From Mrakia gelida (taxonomy: Eukaryota > Basidiomycota > Tremellomycetes > Cystofilobasidiales > Mrakiaceae): a DNA stretch of 64,000 nucleotides. This document shows positions 10,920 through 21,966 of the stretch, piece by piece. Where the stretch lies: the NCBI GenBank assembly GCA_024345305.1, contig BRON01000003.1, positions 1,984,001-2,048,000 on the forward strand. The letters run 5' to 3'. Numbering within the stretch: position 1 is the first letter of the stretch; the number at the start of each line of letters is the position of its first letter. The notes beneath the pieces were generated by a model. That model was not told the DNA's origin, made no database searches, and saw only the letters and a list, made by a program, of their open reading frames with translations. The translations under genes and the position numbers were made by a program.

Positions 10920-12675
10920 CTACTGCCTCCTCCCGTAAGCCTGCTCCTGCCACGCCGTTCCCTGGTGCTGCTGCTGATCCCAAGCACCCGCGTTCCCTCC
11001 TCCCTCCTCCCTCCCATACCCTTCATGTCCCGCCGGCGGCACGAACCCTCCATCTCCTCCCCCACCAGCTCCAGGAGTATACGGATCCCTCGGTCCCTCG
11101 TAGCTCTCCCTAACTCCGTACGCGTTCGGATGATCGTTGTACCCTCCCGTCGCTCCCTCGTACGCCTGTGGCTGGTAGGCACCACTCCCACTCGCGTCCG
11201 TCTGCTGACTCGAGTTGTAAGGTCCTCCCGCCATGTTCGGTGCTGGAAGTTGGTACCCTCCGGTGGTAGGGGAGCGAAGGGAGTCGGACGAGGGACGAGC
11301 GTTCCAGACGTCTCCTTGAGGGTTGGAGGAAGAGAGAGGGATGTCTTCAGCGACCATGTAACCAGGGTAGACTCCTCCTTTGGTTGAGTACATGCTGTTG
11401 TAGCGGGAGTGGTCCTCGACTTGTTCCTTCTTGTACTTGAAAGTGACGGCGAGGAAGTAGGCTTGGACGAGGAAGAGGAGGAGCCAGAGACCGCTGGAGG
11501 AAAGCGATGCGAGAGTTGTTTTCGGTGAGTTCGAGTTCGAGTGTCAGATAAGAGAATTAGACGAACCCCATGACGCTGACGTCGACGATGGTGAAGATGG
11601 TACAGATCTTGTTGGCTGAGTCCGCGAGGGGAGCGATGGAGGTCGAGGAGTTGGTGGTCGAGGGAGCGTAGAAGGTCTGGACGACGAGAGGCGGGGATCG
11701 AGTCAGCTCTTTTCAATCAGATTCTCGAGCTATTTCTGAGCTGCTGCTCGAAGCCTGAAGGAGTGAACGAGACGTACAGCTTGACAGTCGGCGATGGCAG
11801 TCTCGCGTTTCAATCCAGAGACGAGGACGAGGGCGGCTGCGATGGAGAACGTAGCGAAGACGGCTGCCATGTTGGTTGCGGCGTAGACCTTGAAGAGTCC
11901 CTTCTTCTCCTGTTGATCGTTCGAACCGAATAAGGAAGCAGACAGACGCGTGAGTGTTGGAGATGCGACGCGCGAAGGAGGGGAGGGAAACACGAGAACG
12001 AACCTGAACAACGCCGATGAACCCGAGGATCTGGATACCTGCCACCACGAAGCATAAGATCGCAAAGATCCAGATCGAGAAGTTGGGTACGGAGGATCCC
12101 ACGATGGTCGGTGATGCGACGGCGAGCACTCCTGCTGCTATTCCCGCGACCTAACGCGCAGAGGAGGAGACGGTGAGCTCGAGACACGAGAACTCGCAGG
12201 GAAAGGAGGAGAGAGGAGATAACGAACGAGGTGTTCTAACAAGACGAAGTAGATCCCGACGTTGATGAGAGGGATGCAGCAGCAAACGAAGTCGGCGCTG
12301 GAGAAATGAAGGAAGAAGGAAGGGAGGAGGAGGGAAAGGGAGGGAGAGAGGAGTCAGCTCGAGATCTGGACCGTAGGAGACCAGGATGGGATGAAAACGC
12401 GTCGAGAGGCAAACGAAGGCCATTAATCCACTACGAGCAGTCCTCGAGCGAAGAGTCGAAGCTCGAGGTAGTGAGGGAGGAGAGAAAAGCAGAGAAGATG
12501 CTCGTGCGAGCTCTGGTCCCTCCCGAGGTGACGTTCCCTCCTTCTCCTCCTCCTCAAGCCTGTGGTAGAAGCTCTGCTCCCTCAGAATCTTGCCAAACAC
12601 GTCTCTCGGTACGTTTCTACAGCCTCCGCCACGTTGAAAAGCCATGCAAAGAGGAGAAAGAGCTCACTTGACCAT
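10920..12675 (-). CDS. Four-transmembrane (tetraspan/MARVEL-like) membrane protein
   Basis: Six exons: 12668-12675, 12228-12297, 12004-12150, 11778-11909, 11567-11676, 10920-11493, giving ~346 aa. The first coding exon is only 8 nt and joins in frame to a CGCC-starting exon to give MVNADFVCCCIPLINVG, which fits a basidiomycete membrane-protein N-terminus. Four hydrophobic spans follow: residues ~5-25, ~28-75 (IWIFAILCFVVAGIQILGF), ~90-112 (AATNMAAVFATFSIAAALVLV) and ~165-190 (LWLLLFLVQAYFLAV). A Cys-containing loop lies between spans three and four. The ~160-residue C-terminal tail is Gly/Tyr/Gln-rich (many GGY and AYG motifs) and probably cytosolic. I recognise the layout from other basidiomycetes but no function. 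It is divergent from MON1. Confidence 0.78.
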
Positions 12676-12980
12676 CCTTGCGAGTGGAGAAGGGAAGGGA
12701 GGGTGAGGGAGGAGAGGAGGTGGAAGATGAGCTTGAGACTGGTCCGGAGCGGCTCAGAAGGCGAGTTTGACGGGCGAAGAAGTGAGAGCCAGGTCCTGCT
12801 GAACGTCTGGCGTAGAGAGAAAGTAGATTCGGGTCCTGGGAAAAGTCGAGGGTGGGGGTTTGAGTCGAGAAGAAGGGAGGGAGGAAGCACACCGCTTTCG
12901 CCCCGACCTTCGCAGCTCGGTCACCTCGCCTTGCTTCCTTCCCTCTCCAACGACGAGCACATCCCAGAAATCCATTCAGG

Positions 12981-15700
12981 ATGGACTCTACCCCACCTTC
13001 TACCCCTTCACGGAAACACCAACACGCTCAACTCGGTGGTCCTCCTCTTCTGTCTCCCTCTCTCGCTCTCCCCCCTCGACTCACTCGACCCCTCTCGTCC
13101 CTCTCCATCCATCAACGATCATCTCCCTCCTCAAGCCGTCCTTCCTCAACACGCCCTCCCTCTATCGCTAGCTCGTTCGAGATCTCACTCGACTCCTTAC
13201 CGAATCAGGATCCAGCTTCTACGGAGGATTCCAACAGTGCAGAAGACGAGCTCACGAGGGGAGGATCGAGCGTCGCTTCAGGTTCGACCTCGCCAACGAC
13301 GCTTCAGCCCTCAGATCACGACGCTAGGTCTTCCTCGGAGAAGCTGGGGAACGGAGAAGGGAATGGAGATGTAGGGAAGGCTCTGAGAGAGCAGCTCAAG
13401 AGGAGTCTGAGTGGAAGACCGGGGACGTACGCTGGGAAGGGGAAGGCGAGAGCTCAGGACGTCTTTGGTGAGCTCGACCTCTTCCCCTTCGCTTTCTTCT
13501 TCAGGCTCGCTCGTCCACTCCAGCTGACCATACATCACATCTTTCAGACGACGACCATCTGGAAGAACGAGTGCTGTCTCCAGACGTCGAGGACCTTCCT
13601 GAAGAGCCATCATCAAGCCTGAGTGAGCTCGACTCGTGCTTCGTTCATCTCCGTCGACCCTTTTTTCTCGAGCTGATCTTTCGCTCTTCCCCTTCTCGCA
13701 GGTCGATTCACTCCGAGGAAGTACTACGTCCTCACTGATGCTGGGAAGCCCGTCTACGCGAGGTGAGTCTGTCACCAATCCCTCCTCTGAACGAGCAAAA
13801 AGAACGAGGCTGATCGACCTGCTTCCCTCCTCCAGCTCGGACGAAGGAGATCTCAACACGATTGTGGGAGTCATTCAGACTCTGATATCCATATTCTTAG
13901 AAGATGAGGGGGACAAGCTGAGGTTCGTTCTTTCTCTTAAGCAGCAGTTTTTCCGAAGAGTCGAGAGGCTGATCTTCTTCTCGTCCGATTTGTTCTGTTC
14001 AGATGCATCACCTCAGGCGACTCCAAGATCGCTTTCCTCCTTCGCCCGCCTTTATACTACGCTTGCGTCTCGACTTGGAGGGAACCAGAATCAGTGGTAC
14101 GTTGCTCGTTCCATCTTTCCTCGACTGAGCGAGCTCGAGAGCTGATCTCCCTCGTTCTCTGATTCAGCTTCGCGTCCATCTCGAATACCTTCATCTCCAA
14201 GTCCTCAGCATCATCACTGGAGGTCAGCTGAAACGGATATTCACTCGGAGAGGGAACTTTGATCTTCGTCGGCTGCTGGAAGGTGAGCCTCGTCCACTCT
14301 TTGGTTTCTGTTCGCGTCTCGTTTCCTGACTTTCGCTTCGTCGACTCGCTCTCGTAGGCACCGACAGCTTCTTCTCCAGCCTCATCGATACCCTCCAACA
14401 CGACTTCAGCTTCCTCAGTCATAGCTTAGAACCTTTACGAATCAACCCTCTCCACCGAGCTGAAGCAGGTCAAGCTCTCCTACTCTCGTCGAAATCGAAG
14501 GTCAGCTCGTCGCGTCTCTCCCTGTTCCTCCTCGTCCTTCCACCTCAAACTCACCCTCCCCTCCTTTCTCACAGGGCCTCCTCTACTCCCTCATCCTCGC
14601 CGGACCCTCCCTCAACCCCGTCACCCTCCTCCGACCCAAGAAACACTCCATCCATCCAACCGATCTTCATCTCCTCCTCAACCTCATTCGCTCCTCCCCA
14701 GCTCTCCGTCAAGTCGACAACGAGTCCTGGCTCCCCATCTGCTTGCCCAAGTTCAACCAGGAGGGCTTTCTGCATGTTTATGTGACGTTCGCGAGGGAGA
14801 ACGTGGGGCTTGTGTGGGTCAGCTCGGACAAGGGAGCGTTTGAGGAGTTGAGGGAGGGGAGGAGGAGAGTTTGTGATGTGAGTTCGCGACGATTTTGCTT
14901 CGAGGTCGGCTCGCGTTTGGAGTCTTCGTTCTGACCCGTTCTTGTCCAAAACACAGCGCCTCGAGTCTACGAGTCTGCTAGACCGTATCTCAGAAGCCAT
15001 CCCAGCTCACCCATTCGGGGTCGGTGAGTCTTCCGTCCTTCTCTCCGTCCTCGACGCGCCAAACTCACGTTTCTCTTTTTCTTTCTCCGTTTTTGAAGGC
15101 GAGCTCAACATCCCCGGCCTCCGTCACTTCTTTTACAAATCCTGCACGAACGTTCAGCTCACCCAGCCGAGATGGGAAGCTCCGTACGACGATCTCGACG
15201 AGCAGCGAAGGTCCGTTCTCGTCTCGTCCCTCGTTCCTTCTCGCCTTCGCTGATTCGCTTCCCTCCTTCGAACTCTCGACCACCAGACTTCTCACCCACT
15301 ACCAACGCATCCACGACGCTCTTCACTCGAGATCCTGTCCGGGAGCGGAACCGCTCAGTCTGCTTTACGTTCGGACGACGCAGGAGTCGATTCTTGGTTG
15401 GGTAAGTCGCGGTTCTTTCCGTTCATTTTACTCTGTTTATCTTTCGCTGACTTGTGCTTTCGTTTGGATGGGATTTGGTGTAGTTCACCCAACCCTTCGA
15501 GCTGTACTTGACGTTGCCGGCGTCGTTCCCCAAGACGGGGTGCGTTTCGGTCGCGAACAAGGTTGCGAGGTGGATAAGGAAGGAGGAGGGGTCGCTGTTC
15601 TTGAAGGTGAGAGTTTTGCGCTCCAATTCTGCTGATTTTCGAGTGCATGGACTGACTTCGAAACTGCTTTTTCGGTTTACAGGACGCACCTGTCTTCTGA
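12981..15700 (+). CDS. MON1: Vacuolar fusion protein Mon1
   Basis: Thirteen exons: 12981-13467, 13548-13622, 13702-13762, 13836-13922, 14003-14096, 14168-14282, 14358-14500, 14575-14877, 14957-15023, 15099-15210, 15287-15401, 15484-15606, 15683-15700, giving ~599 aa. About 190 Ser/Pro-rich residues precede the first longin block with the Mon1 hallmark RKYYVLTDAGKPVYAS, then DLNTIVGVIQTLIS, YYACVSTWREPES, LRVHLEYLHLQVLSI, the second block ESWLPICLPKFNQEGFLHVYV, and the third block LRHFFYKSC through the FELYLTLPA and VARWIRKEEGSLFL end. Family role: with Ccz1 it forms the guanine-nucleotide exchange factor for Rab7/Ypt7 on late endosomes. All junction phases agree, so the structure is well supported. 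Confidence 0.93.
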
Positions 15701-16651
15701 GGAACGAAAGGAAGGAAGTGAGGAAGGACGCGTCGAACATCGAGGGATCTTGCATTCGATGGATCTTTGTCCTCCCTTTCCTTTAACCACCTCGAGTCTT
15801 CGGTCTCCAGACTGCTCGAGAGATCCTCGCTCAGCGGTGGATAGCCCTAGACTAGCAAAGGAAAGACGAACCAGAACGAGAAAGACACAGCTCAACAGGG
15901 GTCGCGACGCCTCCTCGACCATCATCCAGGAACCGATTCGGATCTCGGAAGCAACCTCATCGATGAGTGCGCTCTTGCACTCGATATCTTGAAACTGGGA
16001 CAAGCTGATGGTCTGAAACTTTCAGAGAGTGAACCTCGACGAGAACCGTTCTTCGTCGAGCGATCTCAGCTCATCAACTACACGTCGCGGCTCGCAAGCG
16101 CGGCAACGAATCTCGAGTCGCGTCCCAAAGAAACTCACCTCTTCGTTCTCTCGACGTTGTATACGATTTGCTCCAGGCCTCCTCCCATACCTTCATCGTC
16201 GCGTCCGACGCCCTCTCCCTCCGATTTGTCAGACAGTTTTACCCGCTGCGAAGCTCAGAGTTTGGAATGATTGAGGTGAGACCCGTTCGACTTCCCCGTC
16301 CTCTCCCCTCGCGGATCCCTCGCTCTCTCTCTCTCTCTCTCGCTCGAATCTATTGCAAGTCGAGCGAGCTCTCAGAGTAACGCTCGTAACGCTTCTATCT
16401 CTTCTCGAGCCTAGCTGAAAACCTTCCTCGATAGAACTTTAGCAGACACGCGACGAGCGCGACCTCGCTCAAACCCGCTCTCCCCCTCTCCTCCCTCTAT
16501 GCAGCTTTTCTCTTCTCCTCTCAGCCAACCGGCCAGCCATCTCTCTCTCTCTCTCGCCACCCCGCCCTCTTCACCGCCCTACGAATCTCGTGTCTCTCGA
16601 AATCGCGCGCTCGACTACAAGAGACGCACCCTCCGCCTTCGTTCGTCCCTC
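15701..16651. other. Intergenic region between MON1 and U2 snRNA
   Basis: About 950 bp with no gene I can support. It contains CT microsatellites (16324-16341 and ~16540-16556). A minus-strand frame around 15850-16000 reads fairly like protein and has a splice-like boundary upstream, but lacks a start and overlaps the MON1 3' end, so it is not called. Confidence 0.45.
16324..16341 (+). repeat. (CT)n microsatellite
   Basis: A run of about nine CT units; a second, shorter run lies near 16540-16556, about 100 bp before the U2 gene. Confidence 0.8.
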
Positions 16652-16842
16652 ATCCTCTCTGGCCTTTTGGCTTAGATCATGTGTAGTATCTGTTTTTAAT
16701 AGTTTAACCACTATTACGGGACCCATTGGGTCCCTTTTGGTTTTCATCTTTTTGCCTTGCCCGTCTCCCTGATCCTCTGCTTGCACGATTGGGAGACACG
16801 ATGACCTTGCCGCTGCACTACAGGCTTGTGTTGTCAGGGACC
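16652..16842 (+). ncRNA. U2: U2 spliceosomal snRNA
   Basis: The 5' part matches U2 almost base for base: stem I, the GGCCTTTTGGCTTAGATCA block, and the branch-point-pairing element GTGTAGTATCTG (16681-16692). Next come a stem IIa-like hairpin (AATAGT pairing with ACTATT), a IIb hairpin closed by GGGACCC/GGGTCCC, an Sm-type site ATCTTTTTG (~16746), a stem III (GTCTCCC/GGGAGAC), and a 3' hairpin with a GCTGCACTAC loop as in stem IV. Role: pairs with the intron branch site in the spliceosome. The 5' end is set by similarity to other U2 genes; the 3' end is estimated from the last hairpin and may be off by ~10 nt. Confidence 0.9.
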
Positions 16843-17520
16843 CCCCTCCACCTTTCACTGTGTGGTCTCTATACTTTGCCTTTTGGGCAGAGCGAGAGAT
16901 CCAGAGCGAACAACTCCTTCCTTTCCTCTTCTTGGATTCGTTCTCGCGGTCGCGGTGGTGTGGGCGAGTCGAGTTCGTTTGTTGCTTTGCTTCGTTCTTT
17001 CCTCGCACAGATTCATGAATCCGTCGCACGATCTTGAACGACTGCATAGAACAGAACGAGAGCGACGATGAGACGAGGTGTTGAGCTCGACGAGAAGGAA
17101 GGAAGGAGAAAAGACGATGAGCTCGCTCGTCCGCCAGCGCACACGTCCCGTCCTCCTCCCATCTCTTTTCTCTCTCTTCTTCCGTACCCCCTTCTATCAC
17201 CCATCCCCTCCACTCTCGTCTCCTTCTCAATATCACCGACCTCTGGGAGAAGATCTCCGTCGGCCGCTCGAGATACGGGAGGGAGGAAAGGCGATCAAAA
17301 GCAGTCGAGCCAAGTCGAGCTCAACGACCTTCAGCCCTCCCTCCCTTGCGTCTCGCTCGAACTCCCTTTCGCTCCCAAACTCTCCAGTCCACCGTATGAC
17401 CATCCATCTCTCGTATACGTCACGAAGAAGATCAAGCAAAGAGCAAAGCGTACCACATACAAAGGCGAAAACCTCTCGAACCCAGCCGATCCCTCGAGTC
17501 CGAACGAACGACGAGCAAGC
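16843..17520. other. Intergenic region downstream of U2
   Basis: About 680 bp between U2 (+) and the 3' end of the HIRIP3-like gene (-). Long overlapping frames exist here but have no family signature and poor codon use. No repeat or second snRNA was seen. Confidence 0.5.
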
Positions 17521-19544
17521 TCACTCGCTCTCCTCCCCCTCGTCGTCCTCAGCGTCCGACGAGACTGCTGCGATGGGCTGGGTGGAAGGAAGACGAAAGG
17601 ACCGAGACGAGGAAGAAAGGTCAGCTTTTGTTCGACGTGCGAGAACATCCCTCAAGAGAAGGAGAGGGAGGACGAGACGAGAAAAGTAAACAAACACGAC
17701 TCGAACTACTAACCCTCTTCTTTTTCTTCACGGGCGTTTTCACATCCTCCTCGCTATCACTCCCACCGATCTTGGCTCCACTCCTGCCCACGAGCGACCT
17801 TCTAGCAGTAGCGGTTCCGCCGGAGGAGCCTCGTCGAGGAGGAGCGGAGAGTCCGTGTTCCGCTTCGCCTTTGGTGATGTCGGCTAAGAAGGACGCGTCG
17901 AAGGAGAAAGGAAATCGAGTCAGTCTCGATCAGGGTGAGAGCCCGAGGAGGATGTGCGGAGAGAGGAAAGACAAGAGAAGGGAACGACGACGACGACGAC
18001 TCACCAAGTTCCTGAGCCTCCTCAACCTCCTCCTTCCTCCTCTTCGCCTTCGCGATCGTCGGAGTCCCCTTGATTCCGAACTCCAGAAGGATCCCCTTGA
18101 GGTGCTTGGCTTGTCGTCGGTACTGCAAACCAAAGCCCAAACCAAGTCGAATCAGCGAACGTCGCGACAACGATGTCGCGTCGAGAGCGAGAGCGAGACT
18201 CACATCGTCCTCAAACCCAGCAAACTCCTTCTTCCACTGCTTCCTCATCCCACACGCGACGACGATCTTTTTGAGGTTGGCCACCGCTGTTTCGTCGGCG
18301 GAGGAGGATTTCGAGGAGGAGGAGGCTTTGGGTTGGGTGGGTGGTTTTGGGGCCTGCAAGAGGGAAGAGAGAACCGTCTCAGCTGCTGATCTCTAAGTTC
18401 TGCGGGAGCAGAAGTAAGAAAAAAGGATTATGGGCGTACCTTCTCCTTCTTCTCCTTCTTCTCGCTCTTCTTCTTCTTGGGCGTCAAATCGATCAACGAC
18501 GAGTACTCCGAGATGTTCCCTGCGTCCTCCTCCTCCTCCTCCTCGACCTTCGCGACGTGTTTCTTCGAGCTGGAAGGTTTCGGCGGTGCGTCCTGAAAAG
18601 CACGCGCGCGAGAGAAGGGAGGAAAGAGGGGGAGGGGAAGGGGAAAGTCAGCTTCTTCCGTCGTCGACTCGAACGCGACGAACGAGCTCAAGCTCAACGT
18701 CCCTTCCCTCCCCCCCTTCCAGCTCTACCAGCCCAAGCGAGCCACTCACCTCCTCCTCCTCATCATCATCACTCCCAGCAACATGCCTGTTCTTCCCGTT
18801 CTTGCTCCTCGAAGCACCGCTCCTCTCCTCCTCCTCCTCCTCCTCGTCGTCCGATCCAAACAGTCCCTTCGTCTCCGTCTTCGACTTGAGCTTCCTCTTC
18901 TTCCCAGGCGAAGGCGATGGCGATTCCTTGGACTTGGACTTGGAGGTTGATGATTGAGGTGGTACAGCGGGAGAGGCGGTGGATGGGGAGGGGACCTTCG
19001 AGTGACGCAAAGGAGAAGGGGAAAGGGAAGGGGGAAGGGAAGGAACGAAGGGTGAGCTCGAGTTGACCTCGCCGATAGAACGAGCTCCAGATACTGACCT
19101 CCTCGAGTTGTTCGGTCTTCACCTGCTTGGACGACTTGCTGGTCTTCTTCTTAACAGGACTGGGTGCCGCCTTCTCAGGAGATTGGCTCCCTTCGTCCTG
19201 CTGTAGGCAAACGGGAACGAAACGAACGAAAGGTCAGCTCGAGTCTCTTCCTCCTTCCCTTCCCTTTCCCATCCACCCTTCGTTCATCCTCCAGCCCACT
19301 CACTTCCCCAACCCCCGACAAATGGATATAGCTCACTCACAGCCAGCAACTCCTCGACCTTCCTCTTCACGATCTCCCTCCATCCCTCTGGTCCTTTCCC
19401 CTCGAAGGCATCCTGATCGAGCTCGAGCTCAGCGGCGAGAGCGTGTCGGACGTTGCGATGGGTGAGCGTGGCAGCGGGGATGGATTCGACGATGGAAGGG
19501 AGGAGGGAGTAGATGTGGGTGATGTTGGGTTGGGTGGGGAGCAT
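17521..19544 (-). CDS. DEK_C plus HIRIP3-like domain chromatin protein
   Basis: Eight exons: 19341-19544, 19099-19200, 18750-18995, 18440-18592, 18204-18353, 18005-18122, 17714-17883, 17521-17577, giving ~399 aa. Residues 1-65 form a DEK C-terminal-type winged helix (LPSIVESIPAATLTHRNVR through WREIVKRKVEELL). The middle is Lys/Ser-rich with acidic runs (DDEEEEEEE), as in histone chaperones. Residues ~250-335 carry a HIRIP3-like domain: LKKIVVACGMRKQWKK, then YRRQAKHLKGILLEFGIKG and TPTIAKAKRRKEE. The C-terminus is acidic (SDAEDDEGEESE). HIRIP3 relatives bind histones H2A/H2B or H3 via HIRA; nuclear chaperone activity is an inference. Splice phases agree at every junction. Confidence 0.82.
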
Positions 19545-19764
19545 GGCTGCTAGGGTGGGGTGGGGTGATGGGTGGGGGAGGGAGGGAGGAGAGCAGGGAG
19601 GGAGGGAGGGAGCGAGGGGGACGCGACCGGTTTTTGGAGAGGCAGAAGGAGGTTGACGACCGATTCTTTGTTGTTTTCCTTCCTTTCTTGACTGAACAGC
19701 TATGGGCCTTGCAAGAGGGCTCATCACAACCTTCAATTCGTGTCCGTTCATGAGAATCGGGTTG

Positions 19765-21805
19765 TTATCCAAGCTCAACGATCCTCCCCTTCATCCTCTC
19801 CCCCAACCCCACCCTTCCCTCCAAGTCCAGCAGGTCCTTCTCGCCCTCCACTCCCTCCCCGTCATCCCTCAGCCGACTCAGTATCAACTGCTCCTCTTCC
19901 ACCATCTCCTCCTCCCCAACCTCCTCGAACCTCCCCGCTCCCTCACCACCCACCAACTCCTCAACCAACCCTTTCCCTCCCTCTTCCCTCTCTCCGCCCT
20001 CCCTCCCCTCCCCACTCACCACCCCCGCCCCCTCTCCCTCCTCTTCCACCTCCTCTTTAACCGCAAAAACCCTCCCCACATCCCCCATCAGTCCAACCCA
20101 CCTCTTCCTCCCCACCTTCACCACGCACCCACTCAGGAAGCCCACCTTCTTGCTCGTCTTGTTTATCTCTTTCCGTTTCTTCGCGTCCGGTTCCTCCCTG
20201 GCGGCGGTTTGGAGCAGAAGGGTGAGGTCTGAGAAGAGGAGGGATAAGGGATGGGGGAGAGAGAGGTCCAGGGGTGGGAGGAGGAGGGGGAGGAGGAGGT
20301 GGGTTGGGAGGGGTGGGAGCTGGAGAAGGTTGGGGTGGCAAGGGGGGGAGGGGGTAAGAGTCAGTTTGGGAACGAACATAAGAAGAAAAGGAAGGAAGAG
20401 GGAGGGAAAGCAGGGTGTTTGGGATGGGGAAGAAGAAACGGGGCAAGCACTCACAGGATCGTGTTCCGAAGTGTACGACTTGAGCGAAACGATCGTTTGA
20501 GAGAGGGAGGTGAAGAGAGTTTTCGAGGTTGGATCGGAGAGGAAGGGGACTAGGGAGAGGAGGTTGATCAGGGCTGGGTCGTGTGTGAAGGGGTGGGCGT
20601 CGCTTGCCGAGGTTGATTTGGTAGGAGGGGAGGAGGAGGTGGATGTGGGAAGGGAGAGAGGGGAGCGTTGAAAGAGGAGGGTTGTGTGGATGTAGGCTTG
20701 GCTGTGGAGTTGGCAAAAGGATAAGAGAAGTGAAGGGGTGGAGGGTTGGGTTAGGAAAAGAAGCGAGGGAGGGAAGAAGAGAGCCGGGGGAATCGACTCG
20801 ACGCGTCGTCGAGCGAAGGATGATCGTCGCACTCACGCAACAGCAAAAACATTATAAACCATCCTCTCCCCCATCTCCTCCGTAATCCCCATCATCAGCA
20901 CCTCCTTCGGCAGCTCCATTAACATCGGAGGCTCCCTCTTCTTGCCCTTCCTCGACGACGTCGTCCTGAAACCTGCAGCGTCCTGCTCGTCCTCTTCAGG
21001 GAGCCACCACGGTGTTTCCGCTTCGAGGGCAAGTTCTTCCGAGTCGAGGAGGGATTGAAGGAGAGGGTTGGGTTCGGCTGAGGGGTCTTCGAGGGAGGAG
21101 AGGAACTGGGATTGGAGGTGAGGGGGGAGGAGGGCGAGGAGGGAGGTCGGGGAGAGGGAGTCTGTGAGCGAGGGAAGGCGGGAGGGAGAGGAAGGTCGGT
21201 ATCAGCTCTTCGACTGCGGTTTGAGCTCTGCAAGATGGGAGCTTGTATACACTCTAAGGTATCATCTGAGGGGTTACTCACCTATATCGACCCCCTCCAA
21301 AGCCTTCTGCAGCTCTTCCAACCCCTCCTCGTCCTCGTCCTCTCCACCACTCCCCTCCTCCTCCTCTCCCAACCCTTCCTCGTCCAGATCCAAGATCCCC
21401 TCCTGCCCGACCCCTTCCTCGAACTTCTTTAGCAGTTCCCACATCTTCCCCTTCTCCTCGTTCGTCCTCCCCTTGGCTGTGCCTATCTCGATCTCAATCT
21501 CCTCCTTGAAGAAGGGCTCAGAGCATTGCGAGTGTTTCGAAGGAGATTGGTAGCATTCCAACGAGCAGTAAGGGATGTTGCAACGAGGGCAAGAGTAAGG
21601 GGAGGGGTTCTTCCGGCAGCTGTTAACGAACGAGCACGAGAAAGAACGATGAGGGAGGCGGTGAGCTCGAGAAGGAAAGGAAGGGACGAGAGAAACGGCG
21701 AGCTCACATCTGACACGTCCTGAGCGGTTGAACCTGCTTCTTCACACTCGAAACGTTGAAGGGTAGTCGGATCTGCTTCTCCTTGGGTAGGTTCACCTTG
21801 TCCAT
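19765..21805 (-). CDS. zf-HIT protein, ZNHIT2-like
   Basis: Five exons: 21708-21805, 21282-21619, 20837-21161, 20455-20701, 19765-20319, giving ~520 aa. A HIT zinc finger spans residues ~30-65: CQIC, YSCPRC, PYCSLECY, HSQCSE. An acidic linker follows, then the ETPWWLPEED motif (~195) and a helical C-terminal domain starting AYIHTTLLFQRS. This layout (N-terminal HIT finger, WW-containing linker, C-terminal helical domain) matches ZNHIT2, which works with R2TP/RUVBL chaperones in U5 snRNP assembly. A splicing-related role here is by family only. The ATG at 21805 opens directly before the finger. The upstream region is shared head-to-head with SER1 (161 bp). Confidence 0.75.
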
Positions 21806-21966
21806 CGTCGTCGTCGTCGTTGGAGATCTCGCAGACTTGTTGAGCTCGAAGTCTCCTTCCTTTCGAGTCACGCCTTCCCTCCCTCCCCCGACTTTTTGAA
21901 TCCACTTCTCCCTTCCCTCCCTCCTTGCTCCCAAACCACCACCCACCCCCAAACCCTTCTTTCAAG

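Noticed and set aside
15677..16003. Minus-strand frame (SQFQDIECKSALIDEVASEIRIG) with a possible intron upstream
   Set aside because: It reads protein-like for ~40 residues, but there is no start in phase, the downstream part overlaps the MON1 3' end, and no family fits.
17068..17712. Two overlapping plus-strand frames of ~200 codons
   Set aside because: They lie opposite the HIRIP3-like gene's 3' end and the U2 downstream region, with low-complexity, poor codon use and no motif.
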